Assembly: GCF_022750545.1 (NCBI RefSeq)
Contig: NZ_PUIC01000008.1
Coordinates: 226,674-290,673, forward strand
DNA length: 64,000 nt
Direction: 5' to 3'
Source of the DNA: Caulobacter sp. CCUG 60055
GTDB lineage: Bacteria > Pseudomonadota > Alphaproteobacteria > Caulobacterales > Caulobacteraceae
This document shows positions 28,268 to 37,644 of the stretch, piece by piece. The notes beneath the pieces were generated by a model. The model searched no databases. It was not told where the DNA came from and saw nothing but the letters and a program-made list of their open reading frames with translations. Numbering within the stretch: position 1 is the first letter of the stretch; each line of letters opens with the position of its first letter. Made by a program: the position numbers and the translations under genes.

Positions 28268-29665
28268 ATGCGTCGTTTCCTTCTGCTCGCCGCCGCCGGC
28301 GCGGCCCTGTCCTTCGCCGCCGCCGCCCACGCCGATCCCGTCCGCGCGACCGCCGAAGGCCTGCGCGACAAGGCGCTGGCCGGATCGGGCGCCTGGGAGA
28401 TCGTCGAGTCCCTGACCACCGAGATCGGCGGCCGCCCGACCGGCTCCCCGGCCATGGAGCGGGCCAAGGACTGGGGCGTGGCCAAGCTCAAGGCGCTGGG
28501 CTTCGAGAACGTCCATGTCGAGCCGTTCGTGAAGCAGAACGCCTGGCTGCGCGGTCCTGAATCGGCGTCGGTGACGCTGCCCTATCCGCACAAGCTGTCC
28601 ATCCTGGGCCTGGGCAACTCGGTCGCCACCCCGGCGGCGGGGATCGAGGCCGAGATCGTCGTGTTCGACAGCCTGAACGACATGCTGGCCGCGCCGGCCG
28701 GCTCGCTCTCCGGCAAGATCGCCGTGGTCAACCAGCCGATGGTCCGCACCCAGACGGGCGAGGGCTACGGCGCGGCGGTGCGCGCCCGCAGCGGCGCGTC
28801 CGAGGCGGCCAGGCGCGGCGCGGTCGCCTATCTGACCCGCTCGATCTCGACCGGGGATTCCAACCAGCCCCACACCGGCGCCATGCAATACGCCGACGGC
28901 GTCGCCAAGATCCCGACCGCCGCCCTGGGCGTGCCCGACGCCGACCTGCTGGCCCGCCTCTACAAGCGCGGCAAGCCGGTGAAGGTGAAGCTGAACCTGG
29001 CCTCGACCGTCATCGCCCAGGCCCCGGCCTGGAACATCGTCGGCGAGATCAAGGGCCGGGAGAAGCCGGACGAGGTCATCGTCATCGGCGGCCACCTCGA
29101 CAGCTGGGACCCGGCCGAGGGCGCCATCGACGACGGCGCGGGCGTGGCCATCACCACCGCCGCCGCCAAGCTGATCGGCGATCTGCCGCAACGGCCCAGG
29201 CGCACCATCCGCGTGGTGATGTGGGGTTCGGAGGAGACCGGCGGCGCCGGCGAGGCCTACGCCGAGGCGCACAAGAACGAGGTCGCCAAGATGGTCCTGG
29301 CCGGCGAGAGCGATCTCGGCGGCGGGCGGCTGTTCAAGGTCGACCTGCCCAAGGGCGCGGCGGCCGACCCGGCCATGGCGGCGCTGCCGTCGATCCTCGC
29401 GCCGCTGAAGATCGTCGTCACCCGCGAGGCGGCGCGCTTCGCCGGCTCCGACGTCGAGGGCCTGGAGGCGCTGGGCGTGCCGGTGGCGTCTCTCTACAAC
29501 GACGCCAGCCACTATTTCGACCTGCACCACTCGGCCGACGACACCCTGGACAAGGTCGACCGCGGGGACCTCGACCAGAACGTCGCCGCCTGGGCGGCCT
29601 TGCTCTATCTGGCGGCCGAGAGCGACGTCGACTTCCGCAACCCGAGGGCCGCCGCCAAGAAATAG
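28268..29665 (+). CDS. Secreted M28-family metallopeptidase
   Basis: The 465-residue protein starts with a typical signal peptide (MRRFLLLAAAGAALSFAAAAHA, cleavage near 22). Residues about 120-250 fit a protease-associated insert, as in carboxypeptidase Q-like enzymes. The M28 catalytic region carries zinc ligands and acids: H276 in GGHLDSWDP with D278, the DDG at 288-290, and EE at 322-323 in GSEETGGAGE. A late H in HYFDLHHSADD is the last expected zinc ligand. It is probably a periplasmic or secreted aminopeptidase. GGGGAG precedes the ATG. It sits between murB and ddl and has no clear link to division. Confidence 0.88.
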   Translation: MRRFLLLAAAGAALSFAAAAHADPVRATAEGLRDKALAGSGAWEIVESLTTEIGGRPTGSPAMERAKDWGVAKLKALGFENVHVEPFVKQNAWLRGPESASVTLPYPHKLSILGLGNSVATPAAGIEAEIVVFDSLNDMLAAPAGSLSGKIAVVNQPMVRTQTGEGYGAAVRARSGASEAARRGAVAYLTRSISTGDSNQPHTGAMQYADGVAKIPTAALGVPDADLLARLYKRGKPVKVKLNLASTVIAQAPAWNIVGEIKGREKPDEVIVIGGHLDSWDPAEGAIDDGAGVAITTAAAKLIGDLPQRPRRTIRVVMWGSEETGGAGEAYAEAHKNEVAKMVLAGESDLGGGRLFKVDLPKGAAADPAMAALPSILAPLKIVVTREAARFAGSDVEGLEALGVPVASLYNDASHYFDLHHSADDTLDKVDRGDLDQNVAAWAALLYLAAESDVDFRNPRAAAKK

Positions 29666-29729
29666 GGCTCGAGCTTAACAGGCGGCTCCGTTTCGGCCAA
29701 AAGCAGCCGGTCGTTTCTCGGAGTCGCCC

Positions 29730-30674
29730 ATGTCCGCCCCTCTCGCCGGAAAACATGTCGCCGTCCTGGTGGGCGGCCTTTCGCCGGAGCGCGAGGTCAG
29801 CCTGGTGTCGGGCGCGGCCTGCGTCGAGGCTCTGCGCCGGCTGGGGGCCAAGGTCACCGAGGTCGACGCCGGCCGCGACGTCGCCCAGGTGCTGACCGCC
29901 CTCGGGCCGGACTTGGTCTACAACTCGCTGCACGGCGTCTGGGGCGAGGACGGCTGCGTCCAGGGCGTGCTGGAGACCCTGGGCCTGCCCTATACGCACA
30001 GCGGCGTGCTGGCCTCGGCCCTGGCCATGGACAAGGCCAAGGCCAAGGCGGTGCTGGCGGCGGCCGGCGTGGTGGTCCCCGGCGGCGGCCTCTACAACCG
30101 CTTCGAGGCGGCCCGCGACCACGTGATGAAGCCGCCCTATGTGGTCAAGCCGAACGCCGAGGGCTCGTCGGTCGGCGTGTTCCTGGTGTTCGAGGGCGCC
30201 AACGGCCCGCCGCAGGAGCTGGCCTCGCCGTCCTGGACCTACGGCGAAGAGGTGATGATCGAGCCCTATATCGCCGGCAAGGAGCTGGCGGTGGCGGTGA
30301 TGAACGGCAAGGCGTTAACCGTCACCGACATCGTGCCGCGCACGGGATTCTACGACTACGACGCCAAATACGGCGACGGCGGGTCGCAACATGTTGTTCC
30401 GGCTCAGATTCCCGCCGCCGCATTCGAGCGGGCCCTGCGCATGGCCGAGGCCGCCCACGCCGCGCTTGGTTGCCGAGGCCTTACGCGAAGCGACTTTCGT
30501 TATGACGACATTAACGACCTTCTGGTCCTTTTAGAGGTCAACACCCAACCCGGCTTCACGCCGACCTCGCTCGCTCCAGAGCAGGCCGCCCATGTCGGAA
30601 TCGGGTTCGACGAATTGGTTTTGTGGATTGTGGAGGACGCTTATGGGCGCGGCGGTGCGGGGGGGAACGCGTAG
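29730..30674 (+). CDS. ddl: D-alanine:D-alanine ligase
   Basis: Ddl joins two D-alanines with ATP to make the dipeptide used by MurF. The protein has 314 residues with an ATP-grasp fold. [14 protein letters not shown] is the N-terminal substrate loop, [13 protein letters not shown] the ATP-binding and lid segment, and [16 protein letters not shown] the metal-binding end. The 64-bp leader contains a block shared with the murG leader. It overlaps ftsQ by 32 bases, as is common in dcw clusters. Confidence 0.96.
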   Translation: MSAPLAGKHVAVLVGGLSPEREVSLVSGAACVEALRRLGAKVTEVDAGRDVAQVLTALGPDLVYNSLHGVWGEDGCVQGVLETLGLPYTHSGVLASALAMDKAKAKAVLAAAGVVVPGGGLYNRFEAARDHVMKPPYVVKPNAEGSSVGVFLVFEGANGPPQELASPSWTYGEEVMIEPYIAGKELAVAVMNGKALTVTDIVPRTGFYDYDAKYGDGGSQHVVPAQIPAAAFERALRMAEAAHAALGCRGLTRSDFRYDDINDLLVLLEVNTQPGFTPTSLAPEQAAHVGIGFDELVLWIVEDAYGRGGAGGNA

Positions 30675-31551
30675 TTCGGCCAAGCCCCAAGCCAAGAGCC
30701 CTGCCTCCAAGGCCGCCCGTGGCGGCCGTCCCGTGGCCGCCGCCTATGCGCCGGCCAAGCTCCGCGCCGGCGCCGGCGCGGGCCTCGATCCCAAGCTGAC
30801 CCTGATCGTCGCCGGCGGCGTGCTGGTCATCGGCGCGGCCGTGGCGCTGTTCTCGGGCGACCGGCCGCAGACCCTGGTCCACGGCGCCGAGAGCGGGCTG
30901 GCCGGGCGGTTCGCCGGCCTCGGCTTTCGCGTCGGCGCCCTGCACGTCCAGGGGGCGTCGGCCATGGCCCAGCCGGACATCGTCCGCGCTTCGGGAATCT
31001 ACAAGGACCAGCCCATCCTGGGCGTCGACCTGACCGAACTGCGCCAGCGCATCCTGGCCGTCGGCTGGGTCAAGGAGGCGAGGGTGGTGCGGCTGCTGCC
31101 GGACACCATCGTCATCGCCGTCACCGAGCGGCCGACGCTGGCGGTGTGGCAGCACCAGGGCGCGACCCATGTGGTCGACGCCGAGGGCAAGGTGATCCCC
31201 GAGGCCGATCCCGGCCGCTTCCCGGACCTGCCGATGGTGGTCGGGGACGGGGCCGCCGAGAACGCCGCCGCCATCCTGCCCCTGGTGCGGGCGCGGCCGC
31301 GCCTGATGGAGCGGCTGGAGGCGCTGGTGCGGGTCGACGACCGGCGGTGGGACCTGCGGATGAAGGACGGGGGGCTGATCCAGCTGCCGGCCGTGGGCGA
31401 GGATTCGGCGCTGATCCAGCTGGACCAGCTGGATCAGCGTTCGCGGCTGCTGGAGCTGGGTTTCGCGCGGATCGACCTGCGCGATCCGGAAGCGGTGGCC
31501 GTGAGGCCGAGGGACAACACGCCGGCGGCGACGGTCGTCGGCGGGGCTTAA
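30643..31551 (+). CDS. ftsQ: Cell division protein FtsQ
   Basis: FtsQ is the membrane scaffold of the FtsQLB complex. I chose ATG 30643 (302 residues), preceded by GGAGG at correct spacing, over an in-frame ATG at 30592 that gives 17 extra residues inside ddl. A basic cytosolic tail of about 50 residues precedes one transmembrane helix (about 52-70). A POTRA domain at about 96-165 ([20 protein letters not shown]) and the beta domain follow. The start lies within ddl and ftsA begins 24 bp downstream. Confidence 0.94.
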   Translation: MGAAVRGGTRSSAKPQAKSPASKAARGGRPVAAAYAPAKLRAGAGAGLDPKLTLIVAGGVLVIGAAVALFSGDRPQTLVHGAESGLAGRFAGLGFRVGALHVQGASAMAQPDIVRASGIYKDQPILGVDLTELRQRILAVGWVKEARVVRLLPDTIVIAVTERPTLAVWQHQGATHVVDAEGKVIPEADPGRFPDLPMVVGDGAAENAAAILPLVRARPRLMERLEALVRVDDRRWDLRMKDGGLIQLPAVGEDSALIQLDQLDQRSRLLELGFARIDLRDPEAVAVRPRDNTPAATVVGGA

Positions 31552-31575
31552 GGACGAGGCGGGGCGGCGAAGAAC

Positions 31576-32892
31576 ATGTCGCGACTGGAAGATCGACGCG
31601 AGGCCCGGGACGGCCTCAAGGCGGCGCTGCACCGACAACCGGTGGTGGCGACCGTCGACCTGGGCGCGGCCAAGGTGACCTGCTTCGTCATGAAGCCGGG
31701 CGGCGTCAATCGCAGCGAGCGCACCCTGCAGACGGCCGGCGTCGGCTATGTCCAGTCGCACGGGGTGCGCGGCGGCGCGATCGTCAACATGGACGAGGCC
31801 ACCCAGGCCATCGCCCAGGCGGTGGAGCGGGCCGAGACCGTGGCCGGCGTCAGCGTCTCCGGCGTGACCGTCACCACCTCCGGCGGCCAGCTGGCCAGCA
31901 ACCGCGTCACCGCCCAGGTCTCGCTGGGCGCCCGTCCCATCGCCGACACCGACCTGATGCGGGCCATCTCCGCCGCCCTGGCCCAGGTGCGCCTGCCGGG
32001 CCGGCGCGCCGTGCACCTGCTGCCGATCGCCTGGTCGGTGGACGGCCAGAAGGGCGTGCGCGACCCGCGCGCCATGTTCGGCCGCGTCCTCGGCCTGGAG
32101 CTGCTGGTGGTCTCGATCAGCGAGAGCGTGTTCCAGACCATCGGCCATTGCGTCGAGCGCGCCCACCTGTCGTTCGAGGGCGTGGTCGCCGCGCCGTTCG
32201 CCTCGGCCCTGGCCGCGCTCGAGGACGACGAGATGGACCTCGGCTGCATCTGCATCGACATGGGCGGCGGCTCGACCTCGACCGCGGTGTTCTCCAACGG
32301 CAGCCTCGTCCACGTCGACAGCCTGACGGTGGGCGGCGGCCACGTCACCGCCGATATCGCGCGCGGGCTCTCGACCTCGCTGGCCGGGGCCGAGCGGATC
32401 AAGACCCTGCACGGCTCGGCCATCGCCTCGGCTAACGAGGACCGCGAGATGATCGAGGCCCCGCCGCGCGGCGACGATCCGGGCGCGGGCCCGGTGGTCG
32501 CGCCGCGCTCGCTGCTCAAGGGCATCATCGCCCCGCGGGTCGAAGAGACCCTGGAACTGCTCCGTGAACGGTTGAAGGCCTCGGGCGCGCCGGTCGAGCC
32601 GGGCGCCGGCATCGTCCTGACCGGCGGCGCCAGCCAGCTGGCCGGCGTGCGCGAGGTGGCTGTGCGGGTGTTCGACCGGCCGGTGCGCCTGGGCCGGCCG
32701 CGCCGGGTGCCGCATCTGGCCGACGCCGCCTCGGGCCCGGCCTTCTGCGCCGCCGCCGGCGTGTTGCAGCGGGCCGCCTTCGGCCCGCGCGAGGTGCGTC
32801 CGCTGACCGCCGCCCGCGCGCGGCCGCAGACCCTGGACCCTCGCGCCAATCCGCTGGCCAAGGCCGCCGCCTGGCTGCGCGAGAACCTCTAG
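31576..32892 (+). CDS. ftsA: Cell division protein FtsA
   Basis: FtsA is the actin-like protein that tethers FtsZ filaments to the membrane. The protein has 438 residues. VDLGAAKVTCFV near residue 26 is the phosphate-1 loop, and IDMGGGSTSTAVFSNG near 233 is the phosphate-2 loop. The C-terminal AKAAAWLRENL is a basic amphipathic helix that fits the membrane-targeting sequence. In most relatives ftsZ follows directly, but here a YdeI-family gene begins 14 bp downstream. Confidence 0.95.
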   Translation: MSRLEDRREARDGLKAALHRQPVVATVDLGAAKVTCFVMKPGGVNRSERTLQTAGVGYVQSHGVRGGAIVNMDEATQAIAQAVERAETVAGVSVSGVTVTTSGGQLASNRVTAQVSLGARPIADTDLMRAISAALAQVRLPGRRAVHLLPIAWSVDGQKGVRDPRAMFGRVLGLELLVVSISESVFQTIGHCVERAHLSFEGVVAAPFASALAALEDDEMDLGCICIDMGGGSTSTAVFSNGSLVHVDSLTVGGGHVTADIARGLSTSLAGAERIKTLHGSAIASANEDREMIEAPPRGDDPGAGPVVAPRSLLKGIIAPRVEETLELLRERLKASGAPVEPGAGIVLTGGASQLAGVREVAVRVFDRPVRLGRPRRVPHLADAASGPAFCAAAGVLQRAAFGPREVRPLTAARARPQTLDPRANPLAKAAAWLRENL

Positions 32893-32906
32893 TCCCGCGG
32901 GCCCCG

Positions 32907-33518
32907 ATGGGCGACCGCGTCTCCATGAAGGACGGCCAGCCGATCCTGGCCTTCGCCGATCTGGCCGCATGGCTGGATTGGCTCGCGGCCGCGCCGCGCG
33001 ACGCCGGCGGCGTCTGGCTGAAGTTCGCCAAGAAGGGCGCGCCGATGGTCACGCTCTCCAAGCCGGAGGCCGTCGAGGGGGCGCTGCGCCACGGCTGGAT
33101 CGACGGCCGGCTCGAAAAGTTCGACGAGCATTGCTGGCTGGTCCGCTTCACGCCGCGCGCCGCGCGCAGCAAATGGTCGCGGATCAACCGCGAGGCGGCC
33201 GAGGCGCTGATCGCCGCCGGCCTGATGGCGCCGGCCGGACTGGCCGAGGCGGCGGCGGCCCAGGCCGACGGCCGCTGGGAGGCGGCCTACCAGTCGCAGG
33301 CGACGGCGGTCGCGCCGGCGGACCTGCAGGCCGCGCTCGACGCCTCGCCCCGGGCGCAGGCGATGTTCGACCGCCTGAGCCGGGCCAACCGCTACGCCAT
33401 CCTTCACCGGGTCCACGACGCCAAGAAGCCGCAGACCCGCGCCGCCCGCATCGCCAAGTTCGTGGACATGCTGGAGCGCGGCGAGACGATCCATCCCCAG
33501 AAGGGCGGCGCAGCCTAG
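32907..33518 (+). CDS. YdeI/OmdA-family protein
   Basis: The 203-residue protein (or 197 from ATG 32925) shows the family pattern of a DUF1801-like first half (LDWLAAAPRDAGGVWLKFAKK, HGWIDGRLEKFDEHCWLVRFTPR) and an OmdA C-terminal half (SRANRYAILHRVHDAKKPQTRAARIAKFVDM over roughly residues 151-190). YdeI/OmdA proteins were linked to bacteriocin or peptide resistance and OmpD regulation, but their biochemistry is unknown. It follows ftsA by 14 bp on the same strand, so it should be co-transcribed with ftsQA, and is followed by the ftsZ promoter. It separates ftsA from ftsZ. Confidence 0.82.
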   Translation: MGDRVSMKDGQPILAFADLAAWLDWLAAAPRDAGGVWLKFAKKGAPMVTLSKPEAVEGALRHGWIDGRLEKFDEHCWLVRFTPRAARSKWSRINREAAEALIAAGLMAPAGLAEAAAAQADGRWEAAYQSQATAVAPADLQAALDASPRAQAMFDRLSRANRYAILHRVHDAKKPQTRAARIAKFVDMLERGETIHPQKGGAA

Positions 33519-33841
33519 CCGGCGCTCCCGGCGACAGGCTCCGTACACGGACATCCACAGCATTCGTTCCGCGCCGAACGGCGGCCGTTCACCATTCCGA
33601 TCCCCGCCGGCATGGGCGGCGGCGGCGTCCGTCCCCCGCCCAGGTTAACCACGGCGGGGAAAGTGTCTGTGGAATAACGGATTTTTCTTCGATACCGGAG
33701 TCGACGGGCTCCCGACTCATATTATGCAAGTTAACTCACGATTAAGGATGGTGGGGGCTTAGTTAACACCATCCGTCACGGAGCTTGGCGGGCGGGTCGC
33801 CAACGCTTCGTCACTAACGGGTGTAAGGACGCAGGGGTCCC
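33519..33841 (+). promoter_or_regulatory. ftsZ upstream regulatory region with CtrA box and GANTC sites
   Basis: This 323-bp region carries no gene. It contains a perfect CtrA box TTAA-N7-TTAA at 33731-33745 and two GANTC sites, the CcrM methylation target, at 33698-33702 and 33714-33718. Further TTAA half-sites occur near 33645 and 33762. CtrA repression and CcrM/GcrA dependence of ftsZ are known in Caulobacter crescentus, and this arrangement fits. Imperfect DnaA-like words (ATCCACA near 33550; TGTGGAATAA near 33668) are too weak to claim. The transcription start cannot be fixed. Confidence 0.8.
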
Positions 33842-35386
33842 ATGGCTATTCATCTTTCCGCGCCGCGTGCGACTGAGCTCAAGCCCCGGATCGTCGTGTT
33901 CGGAATCGGCGGAGCCGGCGGCAACGCGGTCAACAACATGATCGAGGCGGGGTTGGAGGGCGTCGAGTTCGTCGTCGGCAACACCGACGCCCAGCAACTC
34001 CAGTTCGCCAAGACCGACCGCCGCATCCAGCTCGGCGTGGCGGTGACCCAGGGCCTGGGCGCCGGCGCCCATCCCGAGGTCGGCATGAGCGCCGCCGAAG
34101 AAAGCGCGCCGGAGATCGGCGAGCATCTCGACGGCGCGCACATGGTGTTCATCACCGCCGGCATGGGCGGCGGCACCGGCACCGGCGCGGCCCCGATCAT
34201 CGCCAAGTGCGCCCGCGAGCGCGGCATCCTGACCGTCGGCGTGGTGACCAAGCCGTTCACCTTCGAAGGCCGCCACCGCATGCGGTTGGCCGACGCCGGC
34301 ATCGCCGAGCTGCAACGGTATGTCGACACCCTGATCGTCATCCCGAACCAGAACCTGTTCCGCGTCGCCAACGAGCGCACCACCTTCGCCGAGGCCTTCG
34401 GCATGGCCGATCAGGTCCTGCATTCGGGCGTCCGCTCGATCACCGACCTGATGGTGCTGCCGGGCCTGATCAACCTCGACTTCGCCGACGTCCGCACGGT
34501 GATGACCGAGATGGGCAAGGCGATGATGGGCACCGGCGAGGCGAGCGGCGAGGACCGCGCGCTGATGGCCGCCCAGAACGCCATCCAGAACCCGCTGCTC
34601 GACGAAGTGTCGCTCAAGGGCGCCAAGGCCGTGCTGGTCAACGTCACCGGCGGCCTGGACATGACCCTGCTCGAAGTCGACGAGGCGGCCAACGCCATCT
34701 CCGACCAGGTCGATCCGGAAGCCAACATCATCTTCGGCGCCGCTTTCGATCCGGCGCTGGAGGGCAAGATTCGCGTGTCGGTGGTCGCCACCGGCATGGA
34801 CGGCGCTTCGATCTCGGCCATCGAGCCCAAGACGGCGACCAACACCGCCGCCAAGCCGCTGATCGTCGAAAAGACCGCGCCGATCGCCCGGCAGGCCGCT
34901 CCGGCGCCGCGCTACGAGGCTCCGGCCCCCGCCGCCCAGGTCGAGCCGGCGCCGCAGTGGGCCGAGCCGCCGCGCCCGGCCGCCTACGAGGCGCCGGTCG
35001 AGGTCCGTCCCGCCGCCCAGGCTCCGGAGATCGCTCCGCGTCAGGATGATCTGTACGCCGCGCCGACTATCGCCGCCGAGCCCTCGGTCGCGCCGCAGCG
35101 CGGCTATGAGCGGCCGGTGACGCGCATCGTCGACGAGGCGGTGGACGACAGCCCGCTGTTCCCCGACGCCCATCTGGGCGAGGAGCGGCGCAAGGGCGGC
35201 TTCTTCAGCATGTTCGGCCGTCCGCGGCAGGAGGCGCCGGCGCCGATCCGCGACTATCGCGCCGATCCGACGCCTGTGCTCCAGGCCCGGTCGACCAGCT
35301 CGGCGCAGCCCGCGCCGGAGGCCGAAACGCACGACCAGGCGGACGATTTGGAAATTCCTTCCTTCCTTCGCAGGCTTGCGAATTAG
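33842..35386 (+). CDS. ftsZ: Cell division GTPase FtsZ
   Basis: FtsZ polymerises into the Z-ring. The protein has 514 residues. The GTPase core ends near residue 325 and contains [11 protein letters not shown] at 23-33, the tubulin signature GGGTGTG at 109-115 and the T7 loop NLDFAD at 211-216. A Pro/Ala-rich linker of about 170 residues follows, similar in length to Caulobacter FtsZ and much longer than in E. coli. The conserved C-terminal peptide is [14 protein letters not shown] (501-514), which binds FtsA and other partners. It has its own promoter region upstream. Confidence 0.97.
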   Translation: MAIHLSAPRATELKPRIVVFGIGGAGGNAVNNMIEAGLEGVEFVVGNTDAQQLQFAKTDRRIQLGVAVTQGLGAGAHPEVGMSAAEESAPEIGEHLDGAHMVFITAGMGGGTGTGAAPIIAKCARERGILTVGVVTKPFTFEGRHRMRLADAGIAELQRYVDTLIVIPNQNLFRVANERTTFAEAFGMADQVLHSGVRSITDLMVLPGLINLDFADVRTVMTEMGKAMMGTGEASGEDRALMAAQNAIQNPLLDEVSLKGAKAVLVNVTGGLDMTLLEVDEAANAISDQVDPEANIIFGAAFDPALEGKIRVSVVATGMDGASISAIEPKTATNTAAKPLIVEKTAPIARQAAPAPRYEAPAPAAQVEPAPQWAEPPRPAAYEAPVEVRPAAQAPEIAPRQDDLYAAPTIAAEPSVAPQRGYERPVTRIVDEAVDDSPLFPDAHLGEERRKGGFFSMFGRPRQEAPAPIRDYRADPTPVLQARSTSSAQPAPEAETHDQADDLEIPSFLRRLAN

Positions 35387-35449
35387 TTGAAATAATTCCG
35401 CAACTTACACCCGAAACATTCCGAAACAGGAGTTGTTTTGCGGTGCGGC

Positions 35450-35477
35450 GCCTCGCCTCCTAAATGGTAGGCGAGGC
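35450..35477 (+). terminator. Hairpin between ftsZ and lpxC
   Basis: GCCTCGCCT (35450-35458) pairs perfectly with 35469-35477 around a 10-base loop. It lies 64 bp after the ftsZ stop and 47 bp before the lpxC start. No T-run follows, so it may be a weak terminator, an RNA-processing site or a leader element of lpxC. Confidence 0.5.
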
Positions 35478-35523
35478 ATCGAAGCGGCCGGCTCGGCTGC
35501 GCGGATTGTGGAAGGTTTCCATC

Positions 35524-36420
35524 GTGGCTGTGTCCGCGTTTCATCAGCACACTCTGGCGGCGCCCGCGATCTTCGCGGGCGTTGGCGTTCATACGGGCCA
35601 GCATGTCCGCGTGTCGATCCGTCCCGCGCCGGTCGGCGCGGGGATCGTCTTCGTCCGGACCGACGTCCAGGATCGCGACAACCGCGTGCCGGTTTCGGCC
35701 GAGGCGGTGATCAAGACCCAGCTCGGCACCGTGATCGCCAACGCGGCCGGCGTCTCGGTCTCGACCATCGAACACCTGATGGCGGCCATGGCCGCCCTGG
35801 GCGTCGACAACGCGGTCGTTGAGCTGGACGGGCCGGAAGTGCCGATCATGGACGGCTCGGCCGCGCCGTTCGTGGCGCTGCTCGACCGCGCCGGCCGCCG
35901 CCGGCAGGAGGCCCCGCGCCGCTACATCGAAATCCTGGCGCCGGTCGAGGTCGTCGACGGCGACAAGCGCGCGGCGCTGCTGCCGTCCGACCGCTTCGAG
36001 ATGGCGTTCGAGATCGCTTTCGATTCGGCCGCCATCGGCCGGCAGGCCGTGGATATCTTCTGCGACGAACAGGGCTTCCGCGAGGAGCTGGCCGATTGCC
36101 GCACCTTCGGCTTCGTCCACGAGGTCGAGGCGCTGCGCCGCATGGGCCTGGCGCGCGGCGGCAGCATGGACAACGCCGTGGTCATCGACGGCGACCGCAT
36201 CCTCAACCCGGAAGGCCTGCGTCGCCCGGACGAGTTCGTACGCCACAAGGCCCTGGACGCGGTCGGGGACCTCTATGTCCTCGGCGCGCCGGTGCTCGGC
36301 CGTTTCGAGGGGCGTTACGCCGGTCACGGCCTGAACAACGCCCTTGTGCGGGCCCTGCACGCCCGGCCGGCGGCCTGGCGGGTGGTCAACCTGCCGGAAG
36401 ACCTGGCCGAGGCGGTCTGA
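35524..36420 (+). CDS. lpxC: UDP-3-O-acyl-N-acetylglucosamine deacetylase LpxC
   Basis: LpxC catalyses the committed step of lipid A synthesis. I place the start at GTG 35524 (298 residues, AVSAFHQHT after the initiator), with GGAAGG about eight bases upstream; a longer ATG-initiated frame from 35464 overlaps the hairpin. Zinc ligands H84 (STIEHLMAA), H241 and D245 (RHKALDAVGD) and the catalytic H268 (YAGHGLNNA) are present. It follows ftsZ, as in other alphaproteobacteria. Confidence 0.95.
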   Translation: MAVSAFHQHTLAAPAIFAGVGVHTGQHVRVSIRPAPVGAGIVFVRTDVQDRDNRVPVSAEAVIKTQLGTVIANAAGVSVSTIEHLMAAMAALGVDNAVVELDGPEVPIMDGSAAPFVALLDRAGRRRQEAPRRYIEILAPVEVVDGDKRAALLPSDRFEMAFEIAFDSAAIGRQAVDIFCDEQGFREELADCRTFGFVHEVEALRRMGLARGGSMDNAVVIDGDRILNPEGLRRPDEFVRHKALDAVGDLYVLGAPVLGRFEGRYAGHGLNNALVRALHARPAAWRVVNLPEDLAEAV

Positions 36421-36462
36421 ATCGCCGCAGTTTCGCCCGACATCCGCGCGATCAACGCGCGT

Positions 36463-36490
36463 TTGCGCAGGTTCGTGCGTGGTGTAGAAC
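36463..36490 (+). promoter_or_regulatory. Candidate bamD promoter
   Basis: TTGCGCA (36463-36469) and TGTAGAAC (36483-36490) are separated by 13 bp. They partly match the Caulobacter housekeeping consensus TTGACGS-N10-14-GCTANAWC and lie in the 120-bp gap in front of bamD. Several mismatches make this tentative. Confidence 0.35.
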
Positions 36491-36540
36491 CGCCCCGACA
36501 GCGCTCGTTGGGGGGCGTCCCGTGATTGAGGTGATGGTCG

Positions 36541-37581
36541 GTGCTTCGTAACTCTCTGGGCCGCTCGGCCGTCGTCTTCGCCGCCCTGACCGCGGCGCTG
36601 TCGGTCTCGGCGTGCGCCGGCAAGCCGAAGAAGCCGCAGATCGCCTACGAGGAGCGGCCGGTCGAACTGCTGTACGCCACCGGGGCCGACCGCCTCGACA
36701 AGGGCCAGTGGAACGAGGCCGTCGACTACTTCCGCGAGGTGGAGCGCCAGCACCCCTATTCGGAATGGTCGCGCCGGGCGATCCTGATGACCGCCTACGC
36801 CCACTACCAGGGCAACCAGTACGAAGAGGCGATCGCCGACGCCGACCGCTTCGTGTCGCTGTACCCGGGCAACCCGTCGGCGGCCTACGCCTATTACCTG
36901 AAGTCGATCTGCTATTTCGAACAGATCGTCGACGTCGGCCGCGACCAGGCCGCCACCGAACAGGCCCAGGCCGCCCTGCGCGAGGTGGTGCAGCGTTATC
37001 CGCGCACGCCCTACGCCGCCGACGCCCGCGTCAAGATCGACATGGTCAACGACCAGCTGGCCGGCAAGGAGATGTCCATCGGCCGCTGGTACCTGCGCCA
37101 GGGCGAGACCCTGTCCGCCATCGGCCGGTTCCATTCGGTCATCGCCCGCTACCAGACCACCACCCATACGCCCGAGGCGCTGTATCGTCTGGTCGAGGCC
37201 AATCTGACGCTCGGCCTGATGGACGAGGCCAAGAAGAACGCCGCCGTGCTGGGCTACAACTATCCGGGCGACCGCTGGTACCTGGACGCCTACAAGCTGA
37301 TGACCAACAACGGCCTGCGCCCGACGGTCGAGCCGACGGCCGGACCTCGCCGCAGCTTCTGGCACGGACATGGTCCGCAGCAGGCCGCCGCGCCGACCGC
37401 CGGGGCCAAGACCGCCGTGCCGCCGCCCGTCGCCGGCGCCCCGGTCGCCCAGGCCCCGGCTTCGGCGGCCCCGGCCGACCAGCCCGCGGCCCAACCGGCC
37501 GCCGAGGCGACGCCCGCCGCGGCCGCCGACCAGCCCGCCAAGAAAAAGAAGAAGATCTTCGGCGTTCCCGTTCCCTGGTGA
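36541..37581 (+). CDS. bamD: Outer-membrane assembly lipoprotein BamD
   Basis: BamD is the essential lipoprotein of the BAM complex that inserts beta-barrel proteins in the outer membrane. The 346-residue protein starts at GTG 36541. A lipobox VSAC places the lipidated cysteine at residue 25. Residues about 35-255 form TPR repeats (for example RLDKGQWNEAVDYFREVERQ and YAHYQGNQYEEAIADADRF). The last 90 residues are an Ala/Pro-rich tail ending in five lysines and IFGVPVPW, which is longer than in E. coli BamD. Older annotations call this gene comL. Confidence 0.93.
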   Translation: MLRNSLGRSAVVFAALTAALSVSACAGKPKKPQIAYEERPVELLYATGADRLDKGQWNEAVDYFREVERQHPYSEWSRRAILMTAYAHYQGNQYEEAIADADRFVSLYPGNPSAAYAYYLKSICYFEQIVDVGRDQAATEQAQAALREVVQRYPRTPYAADARVKIDMVNDQLAGKEMSIGRWYLRQGETLSAIGRFHSVIARYQTTTHTPEALYRLVEANLTLGLMDEAKKNAAVLGYNYPGDRWYLDAYKLMTNNGLRPTVEPTAGPRRSFWHGHGPQQAAAPTAGAKTAVPPPVAGAPVAQAPASAAPADQPAAQPAAEATPAAAADQPAKKKKKIFGVPVPW

Positions 37582-37644
37582 GACCTGAACAAGGAGCGAA
37601 CGTCGGGCCTTGAGCCCTGACGGATTCGCGGCGATCTTGCGCCC

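Noticed and set aside
33550..33680. Possible DnaA boxes in the ftsZ upstream region
   Set aside because: The best words miss the TTATNCACA consensus by two bases or an insertion, which is too weak to claim.
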